A stretch of 64,000 nucleotides of DNA from Halomonas sp. SSL-5 (GTDB taxonomy: Bacteria > Pseudomonadota > Gammaproteobacteria > Pseudomonadales > Halomonadaceae): assembly GCF_030708455.1 (NCBI RefSeq), contig NZ_JAUYWF010000001.1, forward strand, positions 1 through 64,000. Direction: 5' to 3'. Positions 1 to 8,789 of this stretch are shown one piece after another. Position 1 is the first letter of the stretch. Each line of letters begins with the position of its first letter. The translations under genes were made by a program, and so were the position numbers. The notes under the pieces are model-generated. The model was not told the DNA's origin, ran no database searches, and worked only from the letters and a program-made list of their open reading frames with translations.

Positions 1-71
1 CAGCAGTGAAACCGCTCAGCGCCGATGGTAGTGTGGGGTCTCCCCATGTGAGAGTAGGTCATCGTCAGGCA
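1..71 (+). rRNA. rrf: 5S ribosomal RNA, 3' end (partial)
   Basis: The first 70 or so bases match the 3' part of a bacterial 5S rRNA: a CCGATGGTAGTGTGGGGTCT stretch, then the CCCCATGTGAGAGTAGG helix and a final TCGTCAGGC. The 5' half lies outside the window. A strong terminator follows at once, as expected at the end of an rRNA operon. The exact 3' end is estimated by analogy with E. coli 5S. Confidence 0.93.
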
Positions 72-80
72 CTTATTGAG

Positions 81-116
81 AAAAGCCCCGAGCTCCCTGT
101 GAGTTCGGGGCTTTTT
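81..116 (+). terminator. Rho-independent terminator of the rRNA operon
   Basis: A stem of AAAAGCCCCGA pairing with TTCGGGGCTTTTT closes a loop of about 12 bases, and the 3' arm runs into a T tract. It sits just after the 5S end. The A-rich 5' arm means the structure could also work on the other strand. Confidence 0.93.
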
Positions 117-190
117 GCGTCTGGGGTGCCATGCGGCGGCCAGGCGGGGCTGGTAGAATCAGCGCTCGTTTCACGTCGCAGCAGGTCGTC

Positions 191-892
191 ATGCAAGCCA
201 CATCTCGCCGCATCGTTACCAATCAGGCGGGCCCGCATACGGCCCTAGAGGCACGCGTGGCGCGGGCCTTGCAGCATCCGTGGCGCAAGCCGGTCGCCGA
301 GCACACCCGCGAGGCCTTCGCCTCCGCCGCTCGCTGGCGTGAGGCGCGCGGCGAGATGCCGCTGATCCTGGATGCCGGTTGCGGGGTGGGCCTTTCCACT
401 CGCCGGCTGGCCGAGGCCTTTCCCGACCATGCGCTGATCGGCGTGGATCGCAGCGACAGTCGGCTGAGTCGCGAGCACGGGCCACTGCCCGACAATGCGT
501 TGCTGGTGCGTGCCGACCTGGTGGATTTCTGGCGGCTCGCCTTCCGGGCGGATTGGCGGCCGGCGCGTCACTACCTGCTCTATCCGAATCCCTATCCCAA
601 GGCGGCGCTTCTCAAGCTGCGCTGGCATGGCCATCCGGTACTGCCCTTCATCCTGGCCCTGGGCGGTCGCCTGGAGCTGCGCTCCAACTGGAGGCTCTAC
701 CTGGAGGAGTTCTGCCTGGCGCTGCAGCAGGCCACCGGGGGGGAGGCGGCCGTGGAGCCCCACCTTCCCGGTGAGACCTACCTGACACCCTTCGAGAGGA
801 AGTACCACGTCAGCGGTCAGCCGCTGTGGCGGCTGGTGGCCGAGCTGTCGCCCGACCCCGCGCTGGTTCCCGCAGAGCAAGGAGAACACTGA
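191..892 (+). CDS. TrmB-like SAM-dependent methyltransferase
   Basis: A 233-residue protein with a class I SAM-binding motif (DAGCG at residues 61-65) followed by an acidic GVDRS strand end. A YPNPYPK stretch near residue 133 resembles the (F)PDPWPK motif of tRNA (guanine-N7)-methyltransferases. TrmB proteins make m7G46 in tRNA, and this protein may be a TrmB-like paralogue rather than TrmB itself. An earlier in-frame ATG at 131 would add 20 residues before the usual fold begins, so 191 is preferred. The stop overlaps the next start (TGATG), so it is probably co-transcribed with the SMR pump gene. Confidence 0.75.
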   Translation: MQATSRRIVTNQAGPHTALEARVARALQHPWRKPVAEHTREAFASAARWREARGEMPLILDAGCGVGLSTRRLAEAFPDHALIGVDRSDSRLSREHGPLPDNALLVRADLVDFWRLAFRADWRPARHYLLYPNPYPKAALLKLRWHGHPVLPFILALGGRLELRSNWRLYLEEFCLALQQATGGEAAVEPHLPGETYLTPFERKYHVSGQPLWRLVAELSPDPALVPAEQGEH

Positions 893-1221
893 TGGCATTC
901 GTCTATCTGGCCCTGGCCATTGTCGCCGAGGTGGTGGGTACCACCGCCCTGAAGGCCTCGGAGGGCTTCACCAGGCTGTGGCCGAGCGTGACCGTAGTGG
1001 TGGGTTATGGCCTGGCCTTCTATCTGCTGGCCCTGGTGTTACGCACCATTCCGGTAGGCATCGCCTATGCCATCTGGGCGGGCCTCGGCATCGTGCTGGT
1101 GACCGTGGCGGGTGTCCTGCTCTATGGCGAGAAGCCGGACCTGCCGGCACTCCTGGGTATCGCCATGATCATCGGCGGCGTCGCGGTGATTCAGCTGTAC
1201 TCTTCCGTCTCGGCCCACTGA
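892..1221 (+). CDS. emrE: Small multidrug resistance efflux pump, EmrE type
   Basis: A 109-residue, four-helix membrane protein. It has the membrane-embedded glutamate (Glu13 in VAEVVGTT, equivalent to EmrE Glu14) and the EmrE-like stretches SEGFTRLWPS and GIAYAIWAGLGIVL. SMR pumps of this subfamily work as dimers and export cationic drugs and quaternary ammonium compounds in exchange for protons. The start at 892 overlaps the upstream stop and has GGAGA before it. The motif set favours EmrE/Qac over the Gdx/SugE guanidinium exporters. The true substrate is not shown by the sequence. Confidence 0.9.
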   Translation: MAFVYLALAIVAEVVGTTALKASEGFTRLWPSVTVVVGYGLAFYLLALVLRTIPVGIAYAIWAGLGIVLVTVAGVLLYGEKPDLPALLGIAMIIGGVAVIQLYSSVSAH

Positions 1222-1261
1222 CGCCCACGACACAACACAACCTCCTTGAACGAGCCCTGCC

Positions 1262-2701
1262 ATGCGCCGCCTTTTTCGCCTTGCTGCCCTCATCCTGCCG
1301 CTGTGTCTCGCCATGTCCGCCCAGGCTTCCGGCTTCGATAGCGTCTCTCGCCTGACCGACAAGGGGTTTCATCTCAGTGCCGAGGCGCGGCTGCTGGATG
1401 ACGATAGCGTGCTGGCGGCCATCGAGCCGGAGCGACAGCTATCCCCCGCCTCGGTGAGCAAGAGCTACCTCGCCGCGGCGGCCCTGGATCGCTGGGGGCC
1501 GCAGCACCGTTTCACCACGCGGCTGGTGAGCGAGGGGCGTCCGAACGCCGAGGGGATCCTGGAGGGTGACCTGATACTCGATGGCGGTGGTGATCCGGCG
1601 TTGACCAGCGAGGACCTGTGGCGTCTGGTCCAGCGGCTGTATCAGTCGGGGGTTCGTGAGGTGAGCGGCAGACTGCTGGTAAGCCAGTGGCGCTTCGGGC
1701 CGGTGGAGTGCATCACCACCGACCGCTGCGAGGCCCGCGAGCGCACCCGCCACGCCTATAGCGCGCTGCTCTCCTCGGCCGGGGTCAACTACGGCAACTG
1801 GTGCGTCAATGTGGCACCGGCGGATGCGCCCGGCGAGCCGGCGAGAGTCACCGGCTGCGACAGCCAGGCGGCCATCCTGGCCATCGACAACCGCGTGGTG
1901 ACCCGCCCGGACAACAGTGGCACCCAGATCAGCGCCGAGCGCGTCACCCGCGATGGGCGCGACGTGATGCTGCTGGGCGGCCAGATCTCCACCAATGCCC
2001 ACCCGCGGGATATCTATCGGGCCAGCTCCGATCCGGCCGACCAGATGGCGCTGACGCTGCTGGCGATGCTCGACCAGTCGGGTATCGCGATCGCCGGCGG
2101 GGCCGATACCACCCAGGCGCCGCCGCCGACGTCCGCGACAACGCTGGCCGCCGTGGATGGCAAGCCGTTGCAGGAGCTGCTGCTGCGGGCTATGCACTAC
2201 TCCAACAACTACATGGCCGACATGCTGGCCCTGAACCTGGTGGAGACGCCACGCGCCGACCTGCGTTCAGGGGGCGCCGCCATCGAGGCCTTCGTGGCCG
2301 GCATCCCCGATCATGGGCCGGTGACCCTGCTCAGCGGCAGCGGACTGACACCGGAGAACCGCACCTCGGCTCGCGGTGCCAATGCGCTGCTGGATAGCCT
2401 CTACCACCGTCCCTCCCTGTTCCCCAGCTTCGTGGCGACCCTGCAGTCCCCGGACAACGGCGTGATGCGCTTCATTCGCCGTGGCTCCGACACCTTCCAG
2501 CGTCATGTGATGCTCAAGACCGGCACCCTCAATCAGCCGGTGGCGGTGAGGGCCGTGAGTGGCTACTTCCGCACCGCCAGCGGCCGCTGGGGAGCGTTCA
2601 GCGTGCTGGTCAATGGCACAGGCAGCACGCCCTACCTGAGCTGGCCGGAGGTGCTGGATCCCCTGGCGCTGGATCTCGAGCAGATGATCGACAACTATTG
2701 A
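1262..2701 (+). CDS. dacB: D-alanyl-D-alanine carboxypeptidase/endopeptidase, PBP4 (S13) family
   Basis: A 479-residue periplasmic protein with a clear signal peptide (hydrophobic run at residues 5-20, cut near AQA-S). The penicillin-binding motifs are present in order: SVSK (Ser64-Lys67, with the nucleophile serine), SNN near residue 319 and KTG near residue 420. The large insert between the first two motifs is typical of peptidase family S13. It should trim or cleave D-Ala cross-links in peptidoglycan. It lies about 40 bases after the SMR gene and just before dgkA, so it could be part of a short housekeeping operon. Confidence 0.9.
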   Translation: MRRLFRLAALILPLCLAMSAQASGFDSVSRLTDKGFHLSAEARLLDDDSVLAAIEPERQLSPASVSKSYLAAAALDRWGPQHRFTTRLVSEGRPNAEGILEGDLILDGGGDPALTSEDLWRLVQRLYQSGVREVSGRLLVSQWRFGPVECITTDRCEARERTRHAYSALLSSAGVNYGNWCVNVAPADAPGEPARVTGCDSQAAILAIDNRVVTRPDNSGTQISAERVTRDGRDVMLLGGQISTNAHPRDIYRASSDPADQMALTLLAMLDQSGIAIAGGADTTQAPPPTSATTLAAVDGKPLQELLLRAMHYSNNYMADMLALNLVETPRADLRSGGAAIEAFVAGIPDHGPVTLLSGSGLTPENRTSARGANALLDSLYHRPSLFPSFVATLQSPDNGVMRFIRRGSDTFQRHVMLKTGTLNQPVAVRAVSGYFRTASGRWGAFSVLVNGTGSTPYLSWPEVLDPLALDLEQMIDNY

Positions 2702-2732
2702 GCGGCCTGGTCAACACTCCAAGGAATCGACG

Positions 2733-3104
2733 ATGAAACCCGGACATACCGGCTGGCGACATCTGGTGCACTCCACCCGTTACTCATTGAAGGGGCTGAA
2801 GGCCGCCTGGCGGCACGAGTCGGCCTTTCGCCAGGAGCTGACCCTCTGCCTGCTGCTGCTGCCGCTGGTCTGGTGGGTCGGTGATGGGCCGGTGGAGTGG
2901 ATCCTGCTGGTCGGCAGCTGCGTGCTCGTGCTGATCGTGGAGCTGCTCAACAGCGCCATCGAGAGCGTCGTGGACCGTATCGGCCCCGAGCATCACGAGC
3001 TCTCCGGGCGCGCCAAGGACCTCGGCTCCGCCGCGGTCATGGCATCGCTGCTGCTGGCCGGTCTGACCTGGTTGCTGCTGCTGGGACAGAAATTCTTCGG
3101 CTGA
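2733..3104 (+). CDS. dgkA: Diacylglycerol kinase
   Basis: A 123-residue integral membrane protein with three predicted helices and the DgkA signature ELLNSAIESVVDR near the middle, plus the amphipathic N-terminal segment with HESAFRQE. It phosphorylates diacylglycerol to phosphatidate in the inner membrane, recycling lipid left over from membrane-derived oligosaccharide or LPS modification. Length and motif order are normal for the family. An AAGGA sequence precedes the ATG. Confidence 0.95.
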   Translation: MKPGHTGWRHLVHSTRYSLKGLKAAWRHESAFRQELTLCLLLLPLVWWVGDGPVEWILLVGSCVLVLIVELLNSAIESVVDRIGPEHHELSGRAKDLGSAAVMASLLLAGLTWLLLLGQKFFG

Positions 3105-3183
3105 TGCGTCGCCATGGTGGGTGCCAGCAGGGGCCCCGCTTCGCTATGCTGGGAGTATTCGCCAATTCGGATGCGAGACGCCC

Positions 3184-6165
3184 ATGCCCCTGCCCGATGA
3201 CTTCCTGCCGCTGATCGATATTCCCGCTCCCCTGAAGGCGCCACTGGAGCGAACGCGGGTGCGGCTGGCCGAGGCGCTGGGCCAGGCCGATAACCTGGCG
3301 AAGATGACCGACCGCGACTCCCCCCTGGAAGACTGGCTGGGCCTCGACGAGTCGCGTCGCGAGCAGCTGGCCCGGGTGCTGGCGGTATCGGACTTCGTGG
3401 CCGAGACGCTGGTGCGCTATCCCGACTGGCTCCTGCACCTGGATGCCAATGGTGAGCTGGACGCCACCCCGGAGGCCGAGGTCCTGCGCGGCTGGCTCGA
3501 CGAACGCCTCGAAGAGGCCGCGGACGAGGCGGCCATGCACGCCGCCATTCGCCGCTTCCGGCGCGCGCGCATGACGGGCATCGTGTGGCGCGACCTGACG
3601 CGGCCCGAAGGCATCGACATGTGGGCCACCGCGGCGGCGGTGTCGCGGCTGGCCGAGACCTGCCTGGAAGCGGCACTGGCCTGGCTGGAGCGCTTCCTCG
3701 AGCCGCGCTGGGGACGTCCCGCACCGCGTCGCGATGGCAGCGAGCAGCGCCTGGTGGTGCTGGGCATGGGCAAGCTCGGCGCCGGCGAGCTCAACCTCTC
3801 CTCGGATATCGACCTGATCTTCGCCTTTCCCGAGAACGGCGAGACCGCGGGTGGCCGCAAGTCCCTCGAGCACCAGGAGTACTTCACCAAGCTGGGGCAG
3901 CGGCTGATCGGTGCCCTGGATGCGGTCACCGCCGATGGCTTCGCCTTCCGGGTCGACATGCGCCTGCGCCCGCTGGGTGACGGCGGCCCCCTGGTCGGCA
4001 GCTTCAATTCACTGTCGGGCTACTATCAGGACCAGGGTCGCGAGTGGGAGCGCTACGCCATGCTCAAGGCGCGGCCGGTGGCCGGTGACCTGGACGCCGG
4101 TGCCGAGCTGCTGGCCGGGCTGCGCCCCTTCGTCTACCGCAAGTACCTCGACTTCGGCGCCATCGAGTCGCTGCGCGAACTCAAGGGCATGATCAATCGC
4201 GAGGTGCGCCGCAAGGGCATGGAGGGCAACATCAAGCTCGGTCCCGGCGGTATCCGCGAGGTGGAGTTCGTGGTCCAGGCCTTCCAGCTGATCCGTGGGG
4301 GGCGCGACACAGAGCTACAGGTGACCTCGCTGAAGAACGCCCTGGAGCGCCTGCCCGAGCTCGGGCTGCTGCCCGCCGAGGTGGTCGAGGAGCTGCTGCC
4401 CGACTACGTCTTCCTGCGCGACCTGGAGCACGCCCTGCAGGCCCTGGAGGATCGCCAGACCCAGAGCCTGCCCGCTGACGACCTCGACCGTGAGCGGGTC
4501 GCCCTGGCGCTGGGCATGGAGGACTGGCCGGCACTGATGGCCTGCCTCGACGAGGCCCGTGCCCGGGTGCGCCGCCACTTCGACGCGGTGATCGCCGAGC
4601 CCGAGGAGGAGGTGGAGGAGGTCGCCGAGGCGACCGCCGGCGGCATTCCCCTGGAGCAGTGGCGGGCGTTGTGGCGCGGCGAGCTCGACGAGGAGGAGGG
4701 CGCGGCACTGCTGGACGAAGCCGGCTTCACCGACCCCACCGCCGCGGCCCGTCGGCTCACCACGCTCTATCACTCCCGGCAGGTGCAGGGCATGCAGCGG
4801 ATCGGTTTCGAGCGCCTGGAGGCCCTGCTGCCGCTGCTGCTCGATGCCGTCGCGGCGAGCGACACCCCGGATACCGCCCTGGAGCGAGTGCTGCCGCTGA
4901 TCGAGTCGGTGCTGCGGCGCACCGCCTACCTGGCGCTGCTGCGCGAGAATCCCGATGCCCTGGGCCATCTGATGACGCTCTGCGCGGCGAGCCCATGGAT
5001 CGCCGAACACATGGCGCGCTACCCGATCCTGCTCGATGAGCTGCTGACCCCCGAGACCCTTTATACCCCCGCCGACAAGACGCGGCTCGCCGATGAGCTC
5101 CGCCAGGCCCTGGCGCGGATCCCCGAGGAGGACGAGGAGGCCCAGCTCGAGGCCCTGCGGGTCTTCAAACACGCCCAGACGCTGCACGTGGCGGCCTCGG
5201 ATATCGCCGGCACCCGCCACCTGATGAAGGTCAGCGACTACCTCACCTATATCGCCGAGGTGATCCTCGAGGCGGTGCTGGCCATGGCCTGGAAGCACCT
5301 GACCCGCAAGCACGGCTTCCCCGAACTGGCCGACGGTGGCCGCGCCGACGCCGAGCCCGCCTTCCTCGTCGTCGGCTACGGCAAGCTGGGTGGCATCGAG
5401 CTGGGCTACGGCTCCGACCTGGACCTGGTATTCATCCACGACGGTGCCACCCAGGGCGAGACCGACGGCAAGCGAGTGCTGGACAACGGCGTCTTCTACA
5501 CCCGCCTGGGCCAGCGCCTCATTCACCTGCTCACCGCGGTGACGCCGGCCGGTACCTTGTATGAGGTGGACATGCGGCTGCGCCCCTCGGGCAATTCCGG
5601 GCTGCTGGTCACCTCGCTCAACGCCTACGCCGACTACCAGCGCCGCGAGGCCTGGACCTGGGAGCACCAGGCCCTGGTGCGTGCCCGAGTGGTGGCGGGG
5701 CACCCGCGGCTGGCCGAGGGCTTTTATGAGGTGCGTCGCGAGATCCTCGGCACCCGGCGTGACAGCCAGGCGCTGCGCACGGAGGTGGTGAAGATGCGCG
5801 ACAAGATGCGCGATCACCTGGCGGGCAAGAGCGGGGAGGGGGAGTTCGACCTCAAGCACGACCCCGGCGGCATGGTGGACCTCGAGTTCCTCTGTCAGTA
5901 CGCCGTGCTGGCCATGGGCCACGAGACCCCGGAGCTGCTCGAGTGGAGCGACAACATGCGCATCCTCGAGACCCTGGAGAGCACCGAGCGCCTGCCGGCC
6001 CGGGAGTGCCAGCGCCTGCGCGACGCCTACCTGGCGCTGCGCAGCGCCGCCCACCGCGCCTCGCTGACCCGCGAGCCGGCCCGTGGCCGCAATGAGGCGT
6101 TCCAGGAGCATCGCCAGGTGGTGATCGAGGCCTGGCAGCGGCTGCTCGAACCGCCAGATCACTGA
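3184..6165 (+). CDS. glnE: Bifunctional glutamine synthetase adenylyltransferase/adenylyl-removing enzyme
   Basis: A 993-residue protein with the GlnE layout. Two nucleotidyltransferase domains each carry a GxS-D-x-D motif: SSDIDLIF near residue 206 (adenylyl-removing half) and GSDLDLVF near residue 744 (adenylyl-transfer half). Each is followed by helical regulatory segments. It adds or removes AMP on glutamine synthetase in response to PII signals. An upstream GTG at 3121 is in frame, but the ATG at 3184 starts a normal GlnE N-terminus (PLPDDFLPL). The large open frame on the opposite strand is a codon-bias shadow. Confidence 0.97.
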   Translation: MPLPDDFLPLIDIPAPLKAPLERTRVRLAEALGQADNLAKMTDRDSPLEDWLGLDESRREQLARVLAVSDFVAETLVRYPDWLLHLDANGELDATPEAEVLRGWLDERLEEAADEAAMHAAIRRFRRARMTGIVWRDLTRPEGIDMWATAAAVSRLAETCLEAALAWLERFLEPRWGRPAPRRDGSEQRLVVLGMGKLGAGELNLSSDIDLIFAFPENGETAGGRKSLEHQEYFTKLGQRLIGALDAVTADGFAFRVDMRLRPLGDGGPLVGSFNSLSGYYQDQGREWERYAMLKARPVAGDLDAGAELLAGLRPFVYRKYLDFGAIESLRELKGMINREVRRKGMEGNIKLGPGGIREVEFVVQAFQLIRGGRDTELQVTSLKNALERLPELGLLPAEVVEELLPDYVFLRDLEHALQALEDRQTQSLPADDLDRERVALALGMEDWPALMACLDEARARVRRHFDAVIAEPEEEVEEVAEATAGGIPLEQWRALWRGELDEEEGAALLDEAGFTDPTAAARRLTTLYHSRQVQGMQRIGFERLEALLPLLLDAVAASDTPDTALERVLPLIESVLRRTAYLALLRENPDALGHLMTLCAASPWIAEHMARYPILLDELLTPETLYTPADKTRLADELRQALARIPEEDEEAQLEALRVFKHAQTLHVAASDIAGTRHLMKVSDYLTYIAEVILEAVLAMAWKHLTRKHGFPELADGGRADAEPAFLVVGYGKLGGIELGYGSDLDLVFIHDGATQGETDGKRVLDNGVFYTRLGQRLIHLLTAVTPAGTLYEVDMRLRPSGNSGLLVTSLNAYADYQRREAWTWEHQALVRARVVAGHPRLAEGFYEVRREILGTRRDSQALRTEVVKMRDKMRDHLAGKSGEGEFDLKHDPGGMVDLEFLCQYAVLAMGHETPELLEWSDNMRILETLESTERLPARECQRLRDAYLALRSAAHRASLTREPARGRNEAFQEHRQVVIEAWQRLLEPPDH

Positions 6166-6244
6166 GCGCGGCGCGCTCGATATGCTGCGCGGCAGGCCGG
6201 CCAGCCGGTGAACGCCGGTGGCCTGACGCCCCACTTGCCTTCAT

Positions 6245-6305
6245 CTCCCCGGCCTTCGGGGAGTTAACTCCCGGCGCCCCGCCTGTGTTTCGCAGGCGGG
6301 GCGCC
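6245..6305 (+). terminator. Paired hairpins after glnE, probable terminator
   Basis: Two perfect hairpins lie in tandem. The first is 7 bp (CTCCCCG / CGGGGAG, 6245-6263). The second is 13 bp (GGCGCCCCGCCTG / CAGGCGGGGCGCC, 6273-6305), followed by TTGTAT. The T tract is poor, so termination strength is uncertain. They mark the end of the housekeeping segment. The rest of the gene-free stretch (6166-6588) holds only the direct repeats described separately and the promoter region of the next operon. Confidence 0.6.
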
Positions 6306-6459
6306 TTGTATCCGCCCCATCGCGGTGCCGCGATCACGGAATTCCTCAGTAACAGTTGCGTTGGTGCTTCCCCCTGTCATTACAGCGGGTTAACAGGCAA
6401 CAAGGCCGCCTTCTCCCTGCCATTGCCCCTTCCTCGGGCGAAGCGGGCCGAGAAAGTAT

Positions 6460-6487
6460 CCAGATTGGTCATTTCGCCAGGTTGGTC
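6460..6487 (+). promoter_or_regulatory. Direct repeat, candidate operator of the hydroxyquinol operon
   Basis: CCAGATTGGTC (6460-6470) and CCAGGTTGGTC (6477-6487) form an 11-base direct repeat spaced 17 bases apart, about 100-130 bases before the first transporter gene. The core CCAGATTGG recurs inside a perfect palindrome at 19962-19979, near the other end of the same gene region. The binding protein is not known; the solute-binding-domain regulator encoded at 17168 is the nearest candidate. Confidence 0.35.
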
Positions 6488-6588
6488 GCGTTGCGGGGAA
6501 TCAAGCCTCGGCCCTAAGCTCCCCCCTGTCCCTGACAAGCCCCTCCGGCGAGTCGGCGAGAGCAAACTAAAACAAAGCAGGTGACAAC

Positions 6589-7527
6589 ATGATCTACAAA
6601 ACAGCGCTAGCGACCAGTGTCATGATTCTCTCCGCGGGCCTTGCCCAGGCCGAGGAGTCCTATCGGATCGGCATCACCCAGAACAATGTCGGTGTCGACA
6701 GCTACCAGACGACCTATGAAAGCGCCTTTGAGGAAGCCGCTGCCGAGCATGGCAATGTCGACGTCGTCGTGCTCGATGCCGGCGGTGATGTGGCCCGCCA
6801 GATCGGCCAAGTGCGCAACCTCATCCAGCAGCGCGTCGATGCCATCATCATCTGGCCGACCAACGGCCAGGCGGTGATCCCGGCCATCCGCCAGGCCCAC
6901 AAGGCTGGCATCCCCGTCGTGGTGACCAACTCCAAGATCGCCGAGGCGGGCCTTGACTATATTGCGGCCTTCTCGGGCCCCGACAACGTCCAGCAGGGGG
7001 CCTCCTCCGCCGAGATGATGTGCGAGGCCCTCGATGGCGAGGGGCAGATCGTTCAGATCGCCGGCCAGCCTGGGTATACCACCGCCATGGAGCGCTCGAA
7101 GGGGTTCGAGGATAAGCTGGCCGAGGCGTGCCCCGGAGTCGAGCTCGTGGAGACCCAGCCCGCGGACTGGAACCGCGAGAAGGCTCAGCGGGTCATGGAG
7201 AACTTCCTCACCAAGTATGACGACATCGACGGCGTCTATGCCGGCGATGACAACATGGGTGTCGGTGCACTGAATGCCGCCAAGAGTGCCGGCCGTGCCG
7301 ATGAGATCGTGTTCATCGGTGCCACCAATTTCGCCGTGGGTTACGAGGCCATCGAGCGTGGCGAGTACTACGGCTCCATCTACCAGTCCCCGGTTGATGA
7401 CGCCGAGGCGGCGCTCCAGACGGCCCTCGATGTCCTGGCGGGTGAAGAGGTGCCGAAGATGAACTTCTTCGAGACACCCAAGATCACCGCCGACAACCTG
7501 GCCGAGTTCGACAAGCCCGTGTTCTGA
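6589..7527 (+). CDS. Periplasmic solute-binding protein, ribose/inositol type (PBP1 fold)
   Basis: A 312-residue protein with a cleavable signal peptide (residues 1-21, LAQA-EE) and the Peripla_BP_4 fold of RbsB-like proteins: an N-terminal RIGITQNN strand, a VDAIIIWPTN turn and an IDGVYAGDDNMGVGAL segment. Proteins of this family bind sugars, cyclitols or similar small polar ligands for an ABC importer. It opens an operon with two permeases and one ATPase. The ligand is unknown, but the downstream hydroxyquinol genes suggest a ring compound with several hydroxyls. It is followed by 237 bases with no recognisable gene before the first permease. Confidence 0.88.
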   Translation: MIYKTALATSVMILSAGLAQAEESYRIGITQNNVGVDSYQTTYESAFEEAAAEHGNVDVVVLDAGGDVARQIGQVRNLIQQRVDAIIIWPTNGQAVIPAIRQAHKAGIPVVVTNSKIAEAGLDYIAAFSGPDNVQQGASSAEMMCEALDGEGQIVQIAGQPGYTTAMERSKGFEDKLAEACPGVELVETQPADWNREKAQRVMENFLTKYDDIDGVYAGDDNMGVGALNAAKSAGRADEIVFIGATNFAVGYEAIERGEYYGSIYQSPVDDAEAALQTALDVLAGEEVPKMNFFETPKITADNLAEFDKPVF

Positions 7528-7764
7528 ATATCGCAAGCCTCGGGGCACGAAAAGAGCTCGTGCCATCCCGCGTATCCCTGGCCAATGGCTCCGCAACGGT
7601 CGATGAAGGCCCACGCGGAATACCGAAAACTACACTCCGTTGGCCTTGACGAATGGTCAGAAAGTCACTTGGTTCGATGGCATTCCCCCGGGTATGCCAA
7701 CGGGTCATCGACTGCAACGGAAACGCCCTGGCCTTCAGTCATAGCGCCAATATAGGTGAGTATC

Positions 7765-8775
7765 ATGGCTTCTGTAGAACAAGGTAAACAAGCCATCATG
7801 CTGAATAAGAAGTATAAGGCAGGTCTCCTGAACTTTCTTTCTGCTCAGGGCATCCTGGTCTTCTTCCTTATCTGCATGTTTGCTTTCTCGCTGTTCTCCG
7901 AACAGTTTCTTTCCCAGTCAAACATCATGACGGTGGTCCGCCAGGCCTCGATCATCGGCATCATTGCCGTGGGTGTCACGGTGGTCATCATCGGCGGTAA
8001 CCTGGATCTCTCCGTCGGGTCGATGCTCTCCTTCTCGACGGTGCTGGTCGTCGACCTGCATGACAAGATCGGGCCGGCCGGTGCCATCATCCTGATGTTC
8101 GTCCTCACGTTACTGATCGGGGCCGTCAATGGCTTCCTCATCGGCTTCATGCGGCTGAATTCACTGATCGTCACCCTGGCAATGCTGTCGGCAATCCAGG
8201 GACTGGTGCTGATCTACAGCGGTGGCAAGAACGTCGATATCGCCAACCAGAGCGACACCTGGTTCGCCTTCTTCGGACGCGGCTATGTGCTGGGTATTGC
8301 GGTCCCGATCATCCTCTTCGCCGTGCTGGCGATCATCGTGCAGGTCGTCATGTCCTACACCAGCTATGGGCGGCGCATCTTCGCCGTCGGTGGTAATCCG
8401 GCCGCCGCCGTCTATTCCGGTATCCGCAAGAACTGGTGCGTGTTCAGTACCTATCTGATCTCGGCCTTCTGCGTGGCCTGTGCCGCCCTGGTGCTGGGCT
8501 CGCGGGTCATGGGGTCACAGAACAACGTCGGGCAGGGCTACGAACTGCTGGTGCTGGCCGGGATCATCCTCGGGGGAACCAGCCTGCTGGGTGGGGCTGG
8601 GAGTGTCTGGAAGACGATCATCGGGGTATTGATCCTGGGCTTCATCCAGAATGGCTTGCTGCTGCTGGGGTATCCCTATTACACCCAATGGCTCGTCACC
8701 TGGGTGATCATCATCCTGGCGGTGTGGCTGGACCTTGCCAACAAGCGCAAGCGTCTGTTCACGACTCACTCCTGA
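7765..8775 (+). CDS. ABC sugar-type permease, RbsC family (first copy)
   Basis: A 336-residue membrane protein with 8-10 predicted helices and the RbsC-family segments GGNLDLSVGSML and GRRIFAVGGNPAAA, the latter being the loop that contacts the ATPase. The ATG at 7765 is chosen because AGGTGAG lies seven bases upstream; GTG at 7756 would remove that site. It is followed after 14 bases by a second, clearly different permease. The two may form a heterodimeric channel; many ribose-type systems use a single permease. Confidence 0.88.
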   Translation: MASVEQGKQAIMLNKKYKAGLLNFLSAQGILVFFLICMFAFSLFSEQFLSQSNIMTVVRQASIIGIIAVGVTVVIIGGNLDLSVGSMLSFSTVLVVDLHDKIGPAGAIILMFVLTLLIGAVNGFLIGFMRLNSLIVTLAMLSAIQGLVLIYSGGKNVDIANQSDTWFAFFGRGYVLGIAVPIILFAVLAIIVQVVMSYTSYGRRIFAVGGNPAAAVYSGIRKNWCVFSTYLISAFCVACAALVLGSRVMGSQNNVGQGYELLVLAGIILGGTSLLGGAGSVWKTIIGVLILGFIQNGLLLLGYPYYTQWLVTWVIIILAVWLDLANKRKRLFTTHS

Positions 8776-8789
8776 ACCTGGTGATCAAC

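Noticed and set aside
4315..6234. Long open frame (639 codons) on the minus strand
   Set aside because: It is a GC-bias shadow of glnE. Its translation is low-complexity, rich in Gln, Gly and His, with no domain, while the plus strand encodes a complete GlnE.
6311..6588. A short plus-strand frame (starting within the terminator region) before the ABC operon
   Set aside because: It has no ribosome site or recognisable motif and covers the likely promoter and direct repeats.
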